DNA of 64,000 nucleotides from Atrina japonica (taxonomy: Eukaryota > Mollusca > Bivalvia > Pterioida > Pinnidae). The stretch spans positions 1,167,501-1,231,500 of the forward strand of contig BROG01000153.1 in the NCBI GenBank assembly GCA_030159075.1, given 5' to 3'. The position numbers and the translations under genes were made by a program. This document shows positions 1-16,882 of this stretch, one piece after another. The first letter of the stretch is position 1, and every line of letters begins with the position of its first letter. The notes beneath the pieces were generated by a model. The model saw nothing but the letters and a program-made list of their open reading frames with translations, searched no databases and was not told the DNA's origin.

Positions 1-479
1 CATGCGTAACTTCATTCCATTTGTCAACCAAAACATTTTCTGCATACATTGGATTTAAAAATTATTCCTACTGAATGAAAAAGCACTGTTCGCTTTTTTC
101 CAATTCTCTATTGAAATAAAAATCCATTCATTTACTATTCTTAGTAAATGTTCCATTGTGAAATTTAATGTAATGATTCTTTATTCTTTATAGCATAATG
201 CATTTACTTAAAATGAGGTTTAGGTCAAACAAATGTACAAAGTTGACTACAACAAAATATTTGTAAACAGCAATTTACATTACCCGCACGTTTCGTTACC
301 GATTATAAAGGACAAATCCATGTTATCACATGCATTTTTACCAGTCAATGAACATGTCGACAAATCGATCATTCGCCATTGAATTAACAATTTCTTAAAA
401 GTACTTTTTTGCCGAATTTTATAAACTTTTATTTATTATTATTCCTTTATCGTAAAATCATTCTATGAACTGAAAATAT

Positions 480-735
480 CATTCATTGCACATACGCTTC
501 CTACTTGGGCATTTCACTTAGCAAACTATAGACACACGGAAGAAATTAACAACCAAGTTATACGACAAACGAGTTTGCATTTGAAATATGAAGAGTATAC
601 CAATTCCTCAATTATTTCATTTAAATTTGCCTGTGGACTCGCGGATAATGTGACCGGTCGACAGGGGATGATAGTCATATGGCACCTGATGCCATCACGC
701 GTTTGTCCTATGTTCACCAGATTTGTATATTGCCT
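480..735 (+). repeat. Retroelement tail repeat T, longer copy
   Basis: Bases 480-580 match 14125-14210 (both contain AAATTAACAACCAAG/TAAG and ATACGACAAACGAG). They are followed by GACTCGCGGATAATGTGACC and GTCGACAGGGGATGATAG. Degenerate, with no intact reading frame. Confidence 0.6.
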
Positions 736-2409
736 CATGAATATTAAAAACATAACACAAAAGTTATAATACTCAAAGTCAATTAGACTTCATCAGTTGA
801 GCTCCAATTTTAAACAGATTTCATAAAGGGAAAGTGGTATCAGACAAGGCTAAATAATAATTTTAAACGTATAGCCAAAATCCGTCTAAGAGTAACCACT
901 GTAAAAAGATTACTATCTTAGTTTATATTGTGCTTTCATTATGCTTAATCCTACAATCAATGAATAATTTTACTTATACGATAACGGTCAGCCTTTTATA
1001 GTGAGATTAAATCCGGTAAGGATGCACTCGGAGTGACAACGGCTTTCCACATGTAAACTGAAGCACTTCATCACGTGCTCAATTATAGTTCCGATGGGAT
1101 TGGCAATATATTATTAGCAATAATTTATTTTCAATAAAAAAACCGCTGATATAATGTAACAGGTGTTATTCTTTGTTAATATTAATAAAAATACATCTGT
1201 AGTATTCGTATATCTTTTTTTCGATGAAAGATGGTAATTTATACTTTTAAACCCTGTAATACAAATAAATAGTTATCAATACAATAAATAAAATGAAAAA
1301 AAAAATTATAGATCTGACTCATTATATGCCACAGTATGTAGTAATGTACAACATAATTCAACAACTAAAATATTAATTTATATTTAGAAAAGAAAGATAA
1401 CTCTTTGTTTCATTAATGACAAATGTTTGGATAATGTTAATTATCTCCATAATAGAATATGTTTCAAAATGAAATTTTTATACATGTATAAAACAATTTA
1501 TTTACAATGATGTAATGAAAAAATTCTCATTTAAAAAATTATAAACATTACTAATGACAATCACCTGTTTATGGAACAAGGCTATGCTTACAATAATGTG
1601 GTGTGGTATTATACATGTAGGTCTGAGGGTCATATGACTGCAATTAATAAAATTACAATATATAACTCTCAAATAAGTAACAATGAAATTGATAACTTTT
1701 GGATGTTTAACATATTAAAGATTTTAGACATAAATAACCATGGAATTACATGTGTCTGTCTCAAACTTTACTTTACATACAGAAATGATAGAAAATGAAT
1801 TGACTTTCTGGAATTATATGAAGAAATATTTAATACAGGATGTAATAATTCAATTGCACTTTCTGTTATAACATGTTTATATTTGTCTAGTAAATACGTT
1901 TATTTTTAGTTATTATGGAAAAGTTTCAATGTCATCGAAACTAAATTTCAAAATAACTTTCCATGTCTGCATTTGGTGGATTAAATCCTTGTTTCTAACA
2001 AAGGCTATTCACCAAAAAGCATGAATCCTCTAAAATTTATATGTAGTGCGGATTATATGTTATATAAATTACGTTGTGTTGAAACCAATTCAAAGAGTAT
2101 TGTATAATTTCAAAAGGCAAAAGTAAGTAGAACTATTTGCTATTTTATTTACCGATTATTCAAACTAGATTTGATTTCATTTACCCCAAAATATTTGGAC
2201 TTTTCTGTAAAAGTTGAATTCCTGAGTTGGACTATAGTTTACATGAAGCGCGAATGCTGCCTCCTTACAGCATAGCCATCCAAAGTCGACGTAAACCCAT
2301 AATAGGTTTATAACAACCCAAAATAAAATCACATCATATTACAATAAGCAAACCGTATATGTAAAACAAACACGTTATCAATGACAAAATACGAAATAAA
2401 TTGCTTTGG

Positions 2410-2554
2410 TTTTTAAATTAATGTTTTGCTCATTATCATAATTTGAATGAGTGCAAATTACCTATTATATATCAGGTAATGAATATGAAAATAACTGTCA
2501 TATATCGTAAAAAATACAAAAAATCAACCCGGTAAACAAGGGTTCTTTATAAAA
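2410..2554 (+). promoter_or_regulatory. Gene A core promoter with TATA box and conserved upstream block
   Basis: TATAAAA lies at 2548-2554. About 140 bases upstream of it match, in inverted orientation, the region upstream of gene D at 32440-32575. The best kept part is around 2425-2465 and includes the word GAGTGCAAATTACCTA, which holds a POU/octamer-like TGCAAAT core. Conservation of non-coding sequence between the two diverged arms suggests a shared promoter (inference). No transcript evidence is available. Confidence 0.6.
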
Positions 2555-2574
2555 GAGGAATTCACAAAAAACTT

Positions 2575-2620
2575 GAACCAAATCTGATTTTTACAGGTTT
2601 TGAAAGCGCATACCGATAAG
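2575..2620 (+). other. Gene A non-coding exon 0 (5' UTR)
   Basis: This predicted first exon starts about 27 bases after the TATA box and ends at a clear donor (CGATAAG|GTAAG, exon end 2620). It closely matches the gene D exon at 32366-32410: both contain CTTGAACCAAATCTGATTT and end in GATAAG|GTAAG. It has no ATG. The 5' end is inferred from the TATA distance only. Confidence 0.55.
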
Positions 2621-2754
2621 GTAAGAAAGAATCTTTCACATTTTACATTTCATGAAAATGACTTTTTATTACTTTACAGTCTGATCGAAGTAATTAAAAA
2701 ATCACTTTTTTCGCAATTTTCTCAAATTTTTTCCAATCACCGAACTTAATAAGC

Positions 2755-2935
2755 TATTTGACTGTGGACTTACGGCGGGTGTGACCGGTCAACAGGGGAT
2801 GCTTACTCCTACATGACACCTGAAACCATCTCTGGATTTCCAGAGATCCGTGTTTGTCCAGTGGTAACCAGATTTGTATATGTATCGTGGACATCCTGAA
2901 GATTTATACTTTGGTATCTGAGACTTTATATCTGT
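2755..2935 (+). repeat. Retroelement tail repeat T in gene A 5' intron
   Basis: It contains GGCGGGTGTGACCGGTCAAC and CCGTGTTTGTCC, then TGGACATCCTGAAGATTTAT. The copy at 28690-28870 (-) is at the equivalent place in the gene D 5' intron, so it was present before the inverted duplication. Confidence 0.65.
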
Positions 2936-2996
2936 GTTTTATTAATAATACTGAAAAATTATATATGCTTGAAATATTTGCAATCTACAATTAGGT

Positions 2997-3293
2997 TCCA
3001 GTGGTCAGTTTAATCCAAGGTCGTAACTTAAGACGTAACTCGAGTTACAATATTTTATACGTGTACTTTGTTTCAGTTTCACCTAAGGTCGTAAGCGCAT
3101 GCTTACACGTTATCCTGAACGTAGATACGCGTGAAATTAGCAATACTCTGGTGCATGCGTAGATTCAGGCGTGATTTTATACGTAGCAAGAAAGCTACGA
3201 CCTTTAGTGAAACTCATTTTAAACATAAGCTACGACTAAGCACGTTTACGTCTACTAGTAAATTTACGACCCTTAATGAAACTGGCCCCAGGA
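2997..3293. mobile_element. MITE-like palindromic insert just upstream of gene A coding exon 1
   Basis: The segment begins CCAGTGGTCAGTTTAATCC and ends in its imperfect inverse (AATGAAACTGGCCCC). Inside are further inverted copies of TAAGGTCGTAAGC. The matching intron of gene D has no such block, so it is an arm-specific insertion. It is followed at 3294-3370 by a partial duplicate of the exon 1 start region (GAATCAAAATGCAAAAATAC) that stops after a few codons. Confidence 0.6.
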
Positions 3294-3379
3294 ATCAAAA
3301 TGCAAAAATACATTTTTATATGCTTGGTATATTTGCCTTAATTCTATTGGCAATTTACAATTTAGTTTCAGAAATCAAA

Positions 3380-7881
<4,502 letters not shown>

Positions 7882-7925
7882 AAGTAAAAAGAAGTATCGA
7901 AAAAGTTGTAAAATGTTATTCACGA

Positions 7926-7931
7926 AATAAA
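7926..7931 (+). terminator. Gene A polyadenylation signal AATAAA
   Basis: Canonical AATAAA, 45 bases after the gene A stop codon. The other three genes have one at a comparable place. Confidence 0.6.
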
Positions 7932-8384
7932 TTTGACGCAGTCGCATGAATACTTTTGTTGATATTCTTTACATTATCCTTAGTCACAACCGGACGCACG
8001 GGTTTTTAAGTCGTGCGTCTTCTGCGTTTTTCGCCTAAGGTAAGAGTCGTAGAGTTCGTGGGGGCAGACAAATTCAAAGTCAATTCGTAAGTTGGGATTA
8101 AGAGCGGCGTATGTTATTGGGAAATCTCAGTTTGTTGGACATGCTCAGCATCCATCGTACGCGCTTACGGACAGTCTGCGTGTTCGTTATTCCGCAAGAT
8201 GGCTTTGCGAGGCAGGTGCGTTCCTTGGGGTTTTTTGCCGTTCATACCCCGTAGAGTGGAAGTATGGCCGGTCGTTACTGAGGCTTTTGTTCAGAGAAAG
8301 TGGGCATTCAGACTGAATTCTATTGTCGTGAATATATGTTTAATATTTGTTTAAAACATAGAGAATAGATGTTTAGTGGCTTAA

Positions 8385-8730
8385 AGGGGCATTAGGTATG
8401 TTTTGCTTTTTTTACTACTTAGATTGACATACATTAACAAAAACGAGATATACATAGACATAAAAATTCTTAAATGCCTACATATTTTGTGATAACTGTT
8501 TGAGAAATCCAGGTTTGGCACTTTTTCAGTTCCAATTGATAAACTCAACCTAACTATTTGTATATGAATACAACACTGGACCTAACATTATTTTCACAAA
8601 AAATATATAGGAATATAAGATGTTTATGCTTGTGTATAGCTTTTTATATATTTTAAAATTGTACATCAAGTACAAGTAGTAAAAGAAGAAAAAATCAAAA
8701 TAATTTTTTGTAAGCACAGCGAATGCCCCT
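8385..8730. mobile_element. TTAA-flanked TIR element, 346 bp
   Basis: TTAA at 8381-8384 and 8731-8734 flanks an element starting AGGGGCATTAGG and ending CGAATGCCCCT, a terminal inverted repeat of about 9-10 bases. TTAA target duplication is typical of piggyBac-type elements. Diverged relatives without clear ends lie at 49466-49720 and 21930-22150 (shared words include AATATATAGGAATATAAGATG). Non-coding, so non-autonomous. Confidence 0.6.
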
Positions 8731-8853
8731 TTAACATACAGGCTGTATTTGGACGAGGGTTAAGAAAAACTACATGTCGAGCCCGTGTTGTTTTTCTTAC
8801 CAAAGTTCAAATACAACCTGCATTTTAATACACAAACTATCTATTCTGTTTAT

Positions 8854-10093
8854 TATGGAAGCATATAAGGGCCACCTTTATCTTTTTTATTTCACGTTTT
8901 GCCAACTTTAAAGTTGGCTTTTCCAACATTTTTCTTGATATTTCCAACTCTTAAGTTGACTTTTCCAACTTTTTTCTGGACTTTTCCGACTTTTTTCTTT
9001 GAATTTACAACTTTAAAGTTGGCTTTTCCGATTTTTTTCTTGGCTTTTCCAACTTTTTTATTGGAATTTCCAACTTATTATTTTGGTTTTTCCAACTCTT
9101 TTCTGGAAAGTCAATATGAATATGGCCTACATTTATAAACAGGCACTCGGACAGTGTGTATTAAATAAAGTTGAATATCTATAACATAGTCTTCAATTTT
9201 AAGATACCATGTAAAATATCACTAAACAGTACAATTACTTTTTAACAATCAGGCGAATTTTCGCTATAATGGTGGAGTTAAAAGGAAAATGATGATACAT
9301 CTACATCGAAACTACCCTGAGAGGCTATGGTAGTGACTCATATTACCAGAAATTTTTTGCATATATTCGGTGAAATGTAGCAATCATACAAATAAATTAA
9401 ACATTTGGAACATAATGAATTATCTAAAACCGTAGTTTATTAAATCAATGCATTATAAGTTTCTTTTCGATGTGATTATTAAATTCTATATCGCACAAAG
9501 CCTTATATAACTTCAGGGGACGACTTTTTGGGACAGCATTGCAAATTGTGTCAAGTCAGTTTATTTATTTTCAGTACGTCACAACGCAATCTTTTTAGGG
9601 ACATATTGTTTTAAGTTTCTTTGCCTTTGTGATCAAGATTGCAATATAACGTAGTGGCAGATCTAGATATATTCAAAGGATTAACATAAATTTATACTAA
9701 CTTAAAACTCGGTTACTGTGCATTAGATTAATTAACACGTATCTTTTAGTGGTTTTATGAAACTAAGCCTCTAACTGCTAATATGTCACATTAATTATAC
9801 ACCTCAAAAGAAGATTTTACAAGGCATAAAAAGGTAAAAATGGCATCTTTATTCTTAAAAAATATTCCATTGTCAAACTTATTAACTCTGAAAACAAAGA
9901 GAAATTCAGTAGGCATATGCTGAATGCTCCATTGGTTCTTTATGTAATGCGTACAGATAAATATTGTTTTTTTTTAAGTTGGAAAAGCCAAAAAAAAAGT
10001 TGGAAATTCCAACAAAAAAGTTGGAAAAGCCAACTGTAAAGTTGGCAAAATGAGAAATAAAAAAAATTAAGGTGGCTCTAATACGCTTCCGTA
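8854..10093. mobile_element. Non-autonomous TIR/foldback element built on AAGTTGG repeats, 1240 bp
   Basis: Terminal inverted repeats of about 65 bases: left TATGGAAGCATATAAGGGCC, right ending TAATACGCTTCCGTA. The identical hexamer GTTTAT lies directly outside both ends (8848-8853, 10094-10099), a likely target-site duplication. Inside each end are arrays of short palindromes such as CCAACTTTAAAGTTGG spaced by TTTTTC-like stretches (8897-9110 and 9978-10045). No transposase frame. A second, one-ended copy is at 24400-24624. Confidence 0.75.
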
Positions 10094-10099
10094 GTTTAT

Positions 10100-12340
10100 C
10101 CTGTAACCTATTACTGCTACTGAATTAATTTATGAGACATTTTTAATGTATTGAAAACAATATGGGCACCGCCACTTTGCCCAAAATAAATATTTAACAA
10201 ATTGACGTCATTTCAACTATAAATCACAAGGTCAACGTCTCAATACAAGGTTAGAACAAATCGCGTGTTTAATATCCGTCACTGACCGATGAAGCTGTGG
10301 TATATCCGGCATGTCATATACGACATTTCCGGTGTTAGTTACAGGAAAATAATAGTACATGGGTATATTACAATGACAAGTAGAGGTAATGCCCAAAGAG
10401 GTTTGTTTGTTTCAGTGGTGTTTTACGATACACTCAACAATTTTTTAAGTATATGGTGGTGATGATAACCCAGTTAAACTCTAGCAGTGACTATCTGACT
10501 TCCACAAGTTTACTGACAGACGTTTAAAATCAGCTTAGGTTCTAGTGCCAGTGGAGCTCAAACTCGGACTGACTAGAGATAAAAAACGTTATGTAAGATG
10601 TTTTAACCGCTTTAAATGTACTCCAACACAGACGTCCAGAGATGTAGATACTTAAAAGTTAACGTCATACTTTGACAGTTATAAAAGACATCTGTTTAAA
10701 AACTCATTAAACAGATTTATGATCTGTTCTTACGTCGAATGTTAAAAAGTTTCATATGATGCAACATTTAACCCTTCCTCACGTGTTAGACCATCGTCCT
10801 ACAAGTAGAGCCATATAGACACTCAATATCCATCTGTAGATTGCACATGTTATGTGCATGTTGTGTGCATGTATGATTTTATAGGTATGTCAATAATGTC
10901 TGAATATATGTACATAAATGTGTATATAGTAAAGAAGCATGAGTGAATATACATAAGCTCACTGTATACATATATGTTTTATTTGTATGTGTATATTGTA
11001 TTCACATATGTTTTATATGGATGTTCATATTTTATACAGGTATGTTTTACCTGTATGTGTATTTTGTCCCTCCCCACATGAAATGTGCATAACATTGACA
11101 CATGGTAGTTTAGAATTTGGAAGTTCATTAGAAAGAGAATTTAATTGAAAATTCATGATTAACTATACCTAAAACCTATGACGTCAGAACCTATTTTATG
11201 TCGTCATCTATGACATCATCGTAAATTAGCATTATTTGGTTTTACATCAGAAATGGATGACAAGAACTTGAAGAAGAACCTTCATTTAGATGTTGTTAAA
11301 TTTTATTTTGAGTATATCCAACATGCTTAAATTGATTTTGGGGACTTAAAACAGGTAATAAGGATACAATTGTAAGGATCCCATCGGATATACATAAAAT
11401 GTTACCCGAAACTTCCTGGATAGGTTACAGATAACGCTGGACATTTGGAATATGTAGTGAAAAATGACGTTTAACTGGCAAATTTAAAAAATGTGTACAG
11501 CTTAGAATATGGCTCACTTAAAGAATATTTAATGTGTATGCATTAAAAGTGATATGCCAACAATATTGTTAAGAAACACTCTTTAATATGATATATGTAG
11601 CTTGTAACATATTTTATTGAACGGAAAAGTCGGGACATGTTTTTGAAACACACTGTATGTTTTATATGGATGTTCATATGTTGTCATATGCAGACCTACT
11701 GTATACACGCACATTTTAGCCCCTGATTAATTTTGCCTTTTTATAGCAGAAAACATATTTTCCCTGTCATTAATTCGCCCTTTATCACCATGGTATCATG
11801 GATGGCATCAATGTCCATGCTTCAATTATCTATCCTGCAACATTCACTTTCATTTTCAATTTGCCCTTTCATCTAATAGCAAAATTGTGAAAATTAAACG
11901 GAAGTGGAAATTTCCAGATATACAGTTTTATCATATAAACGTCCATCACTATAATCACTATGATCGATACGACTAAGAAAATTCTTATTGGAAATAGAAC
12001 AAGCATAGAAAAAGTTTTGAAATATTGTTTAAAGAAATAAATTTGGCATCGCTAATATAGTGCATTTCTTTATTTGTTATTTTGTTCAAAGAAAATATTC
12101 GTATACAAAACAAAAAACAAAATTTTGTCTTTATATTAGTTTATGCATATCGTATTGTCGAATTCATGACAAAATGACCGGTTACAAGTTTTCCCACTTG
12201 AATAAATCCAATATATTCCAACCTACGATACAACTCATTTATAATCAGAATTCGCTACATCAGTGGTTTGCTGGGACACACATTATCACTTTGCCTATAT
12301 CAATACAAAGGATTTCTAAATGCATATTATGAGTAGTAAA
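10100..12340. other. Non-coding stretch
   Basis: I see no exon with credible splice sites. Around 10840-11060 and 11650-11690 there are repeated TATGTTTTATATGGATGTTCATAT-like words of low complexity. Nothing else is supportable. Confidence 0.5.
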
Positions 12341-12395
12341 TAAAAACAAGAGGCCAGTTTGGGCCATATTGCTCACCTGAGTCGGTATATTTGAA

Positions 12396-12708
12396 ATACC
12401 GTAGAACGTAGCATAAAGACCACCTCACATTTAAGACGATGAATACCGTAGAACATAGCATAAAGACCACCTCACATTTAAGACGATAAATACCGTAGAA
12501 CATAGCATAAAGACCACCTCACATTTAAGACGATAAGTACCGTAGAACATAGCATAAAGACCATCTCACATTTAAGACGATAAATACCGTAGAACATAGC
12601 ATAAAGACCACCTCACATTTAAGACGATAAATACCGTAGAACATAGCATAAGACCACCTCACATTTAAGACGATAAATACCGTAGAACATAGGATAAAGA
12701 CCACCTCA
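12396..12708. repeat. 47-bp minisatellite, about 6.7 copies
   Basis: Tandem units begin ATACCGTAGAACATAGCATA and continue through AAGACCACCTCACATTTAAG to ACGATAA. Copies differ by only one or two bases, so the array is recent. It sits just after a CAAGAGGCC...GCTCACCTGAG repeat head (12347-12380). Confidence 0.92.
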
Positions 12709-13671
12709 AGATATTCATTCTCTTCAACTTTTCCTAATAGATATGACATAAAGACATGAATATGCATTCATGATCATAACTTTCCTAAAAAATCAATGAA
12801 ATCATACAAAAAATGAATGTAAACGACATTGTACAAAATATGTCCAAAAGTCATCAAAATTTGTTTTCCGATTTCTATTGAATAAGAAAATATTAATCAT
12901 ACATCTATGTAGATCACTCATATGCAACCAGTTTGTTTTTTAATCCATGCAACATATCTGGAGAAAAAGGTTTTCAAAGGGTACCCTATAAGGCCTCTTT
13001 TGCCCCACCCTGGATCAATCCCTTGGCCGATCTGACCAAACTGAACAAACTTGGTAGAGGATCTTGAGTACTTGTTGCTATTAAGTTTCATCAAATTTCA
13101 TTCAGCAGTTTTGTAGAGGACGTCAAAATGTGAAAAGTTACCTTCCGTTCATGTTTGCAAAATTAATAAAAGATAAAAAAAAATTAAATTTCAGCAAAAT
13201 TATTTCAGGAGAGCATACATCTACCTTATTACAGGTAAAACGCATAAAATGAATGCATCATAATGGATAAATGGGGAGAAAATCAAATAAATTATATAAA
13301 AATGAGTGCAATTTACAAAGTCTAAAAAGGCGTCAAAAATGTGTCAAAAATTTATTTTCCGATTTCTACGAAATTAACAATCAAAATCAAAATCTATATA
13401 GATATGTAAATCATTAAGATGCCATTAGTTTTCCAATCCAACTTGATTTTATCTTATTGAAAAGTTTTATTTAATAAATAATACTTGTACATGTCTGCTT
13501 TGTGCATGATTACATTTTAAAAAAAAATATTTGTGTGTAGTTTAAAATGAAATGTTTAATAGATACTCTCTGCAACTGTTACCGTTTTGAATTCGCCCAG
13601 ATTTGAATTCGCCCTCTGAATATGAGGGCGAAAGGGGAAAAAATGGGGACAAAAGTTTCCCTGTATACAGT

Positions 13672-13780
13672 TAACAAATGGAAATCCAGAGGTGGTATCA
13701 GGTGGCATGGATAAGTAAGCATCCCCTGTTGACCGGTCACACCTGCCGTGAGTACACAGTCAAATTAAGATGAAACAAGT
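13672..13780 (-). repeat. Retroelement 3'-tail repeat T
   Basis: The plus strand reads AGCATCCCCTGTTGACCGG and TGCCGTGAGTACACAGTC. In reverse this is the motif CTGTG-ACTCACGG-GGGTGTGACCGGTC-ACAGGGGATG. Other copies are at 630-735, 2760-2935, 19545-19650, 28720-28870, 43595-43700, 46740-46825, 47020-47110 and 60585-60620. I know this motif as a frequent oyster and bivalve repeat; I believe it is the 3' end of a Penelope-like or related retroelement (memory, not proof). Confidence 0.6.
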
Positions 13781-14124
13781 GAGGAACAAATCCTCGTCAC
13801 ATCGGTACAGACGACTCGATTCCAATCGATAAAATTGTAATTCGTTACTTTTGATCTGGGATAAATTTCCAATCTAAATACCGGGCTCAGGGTACAAGAC
13901 TTTAAATGATAAATAATAAATAGAAAAAGTTTATACACTCTTACATATGTAAAATGCAACCACTGTGTATATTTAGAAAAATAAAGATTGTTTTCATTCT
14001 TATTTTAAGCTAGCGGTGTCCTTTGATTTGACATTTAGATAAATCGACGACGTTTTGTTAATTAATAATGCGTTTCATTCATATGTCAATGCGATATATC
14101 CCACCGAACTATAAATTAAAGATA

Positions 14125-14790
14125 AAGCACACACGCTTCATACTTAGAATCACTATAGCAAAGACGGGAAATTAACAACTAAGCTATACGACAAACGAGA
14201 CGATTTCGATTTTCCACTTAAGACATTTCCCACGGTTACTTAGTATATATTTCACAAATGATCCGATATGCCAAGGGAAATTAAACATTTTCATAAGCTA
14301 TACACTAACAAATTATTGACAAACGGATATCGAAAACGATTGTCAACGATTTTCCGGTCATGTATAAGAAGTTTGCGAATATCCTTTCACGGTTACCCGT
14401 TGTCGTTGTTGAGACGTTGTATTTTTCACAAATTTTGATCCGATACTCACGCCAACCGTCGTGTTGCCTACATATGAACATTTTGGTTTCATCCGTGTTT
14501 GTCCATTTTTACCAGATTTTGTATCTCTATTCTGGACATTCTGTAAACTATTTCACTAACAAATTGAGTTGACACGTTGGCAGTTGTTGATATCGACCAA
14601 ATATGGCGAGGATATCAACGTCACGGTTTTACGGGACTTATAAAAGTGACCTGTTTGGGGATGCTACTCTCTTTCACTAATCCCACCTCTTGGTTTCCAG
14701 TTGTCCGTTCGTTGGCGGTTGTTGTATCTCTATCCTGGACATTCTATTGATTTACACTTTGGTATCTGAAGTTTTTATATTTATACTTTG
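14125..14790 (+). mobile_element. Decayed Penelope-like retroelement fragment
   Basis: It has the ACGACAAACGAGACGATTTC start common to tail repeat T, then stretches that read roughly like the C-terminal region of such elements with frameshifts, and a duplicated segment (14450-14550 and 14690-14760) that ends in CTATCCTGGACATTC. No usable frame remains. Confidence 0.45.
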
Positions 14791-15505
14791 GTATCTGATA
14801 TTTTTTGTATTAATACAAAAAACTACGGCAAACATTTTGTTTATAAATCATTTTAAAATCAGTCGTCATAACTATGAATATTTTAACAATTTCCGCTCAT
14901 CCCTAGTTTTTTAAGGTAAAACGGTGATTTGTCATTCATCGTTATCTTGTTTTGAAATTGCCTGTACTGAAAAAGATCATAACACGAGAAACACTGTTAA
15001 TACTACGGTCTACGTAATCATTCATTAGCTTGCTAAATAGTTTTATCTCCCTTCTAAATAACATGTACTATCATATTAGAATTTTAAACAGAAAAATATC
15101 ACTCAACTTCAAATATAATTCGTTTAGGCTATTCATTTTATCTATGTTTTTACATTTTATGTAAAATTTATCACAATACAAACTTAATTTTGCAAAAATA
15201 TGAGGCATGTTCTTCGACATATCAAGCTATTTCGGCTCTTATGATGTTTACGTGTTTTATATATTGTGGAGTATTAAACAGGCTGACACTGCAAAACTAG
15301 AATGATATATTATCTCAAAAATGCAACAAACAAAACAATAGCAACAAAACATTGCACTAAATATACATTCATTTATTATTTTATTTTTTGTGAAAGAAAA
15401 GCTAAAAAGTATAAATGCACTTTTTTCAAGTTACTATGAATACATAAACAGGGGATACTTCATCATGATAAATCATAATTATTCGTTTTTTAAACATTAG
15501 TTTCC

Positions 15506-15575
15506 TTTAAAAGAGTGCTGATGAAGATGTGATTTTAGCTCTTATCTATAACTTGAAAGAATACTTTGTGTCAAG
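15506..15575 (+). promoter_or_regulatory. Gene B TATA-like box and non-coding exon 0
   Basis: TTTAAAAG at 15506 is followed 69 bases later by the donor TCAAG|GTAAG (exon end 15575). The spacing and the word AACTTGAA match exon 0 of genes A and D (72-73 bases from box to donor). A second, stronger TATAAAAG at 16203-16210 lies close upstream of coding exon 1 and could act as an alternative promoter. Confidence 0.5.
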
Positions 15576-15754
15576 GTAAGATTTTCTTAATACTTGTCCA
15601 TCAATACCCAATTGATTATTACCAACTGTTTTGTTTATTTCACAATTATAAAATATGACAAAAATGATTTTATTTAAAAATACACAAATATAAATGTTGT
15701 AAAAATGAAATCAAATTTAAACGTTTGTATACATATCATATTGTTATGATGCAG

Positions 15755-15880
15755 GAGAGGGGGTGTCTCTGTGGCCGATTACTTGCGGAAGGCTGGTGGT
15801 TTCCGGTAAATTGCAATCTGATTATCTCCTCCACCACTTGAAACTGACCGCCACCACATGACTGAAAACAATTAACAACT
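15755..15880 (+). repeat. SINE fragment in gene B 5' intron
   Basis: It contains CTTGCGGAAGGCTGGTGGTT and ACTGACCGCCACCACATGAC, the body of the tRNA-derived SINE seen more completely at 52370-52615. The tRNA-like head is eroded (CTCTGTGGCCGAT). Confidence 0.6.
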
Positions 15881-16202
15881 TTCAAATTCAAATTCAGGGA
15901 TTTTAGTGAATCCCGTCAAACGGTTTATTGAGTGAGTTCTCATATCATTTTTTTCCGAAATGCTCCCTGCTCTCTTATTCCAACTTTATACATGTGTATT
16001 CCCACTCTTGGCCTTGATATACAAGGATTAACTTTGAATCTTTCCCCACGCAACAGGCAACTCGTAGACGCACTATCATGTATCCGAACGCATTAAACAG
16101 ACAGCTGTCGCCTTAATTGCAGGAGAATCAAATATATGAGTGGATAGAGAAATCTCGACCCTAATGGTAGGATTCTGTTTCTCCAATCCGAGAGTTTCCG
16201 AG

Positions 16203-16209
16203 TATAAAA
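16203..16209 (+). promoter_or_regulatory. Possible alternative TATA box for gene B
   Basis: TATAAAA lies 95 bases upstream of the MetMet start. A transcript from here would skip exon 0 and begin within the intron, with an in-frame ATG at 16229. Sequence evidence only. Confidence 0.35.
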
Positions 16210-16297
16210 GAGTTTCTCGTATAATATCATGTTATTTTCTTTAGTATTTATGATTCATGTCTACCGTTGTCATTATCAATCCGTTTCAGAAACCGAA

Positions 16298-16662
16298 ATG
16301 ATGAAAATACATATTGGATTGATTGTTATCTTAGCTCTAGCTGCCACTTCTGTTGTGGAATCAAAGTTCTATCAGCAAAGATCTACCTGCTGGCCTAGTA
16401 AGTGTATACATTTGTGTTTACAAAACGCAAATTTACATCATTTTATATTACGGTTATTTCTCTTAGATGTGATATTTTTTTCACTTTTATTTCAAACTTA
16501 TAGTCACATAAATTACAAGAATCAAAACAGATACAATGTATACATCTTGGTCCGGAAATCCGCACAAACTTACAATAGATACTATTATTAATATGCCTAA
16601 CGTATATACATAATATATGCACACAGATACGCATGCGCGTACATATATACATACATGCATGC

Positions 16663-16693
<31 letters not shown>

Positions 16694-16805
16694 CATACAT
16701 ACATACATACATACATACATCTATGTTCAGAGGAGAATAGTGTTTTATGAGATTAAAAGTCTACAGAAAAACGCACAATATGTCTTCAAAAGTGGTTAAC
16801 AAATA

Positions 16806-16882
<77 letters not shown>

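Noticed and set aside
8092..8316. 75-codon frame in a GC-richer patch
   Set aside because: No ATG start, no splice context and no recognisable family. The patch 7990-8320 is unexplained but I cannot support a gene.
12525..12767. 80-codon minus-strand repetitive frame
   Set aside because: Translation of the 47-bp minisatellite, whose unit is not a multiple of three.
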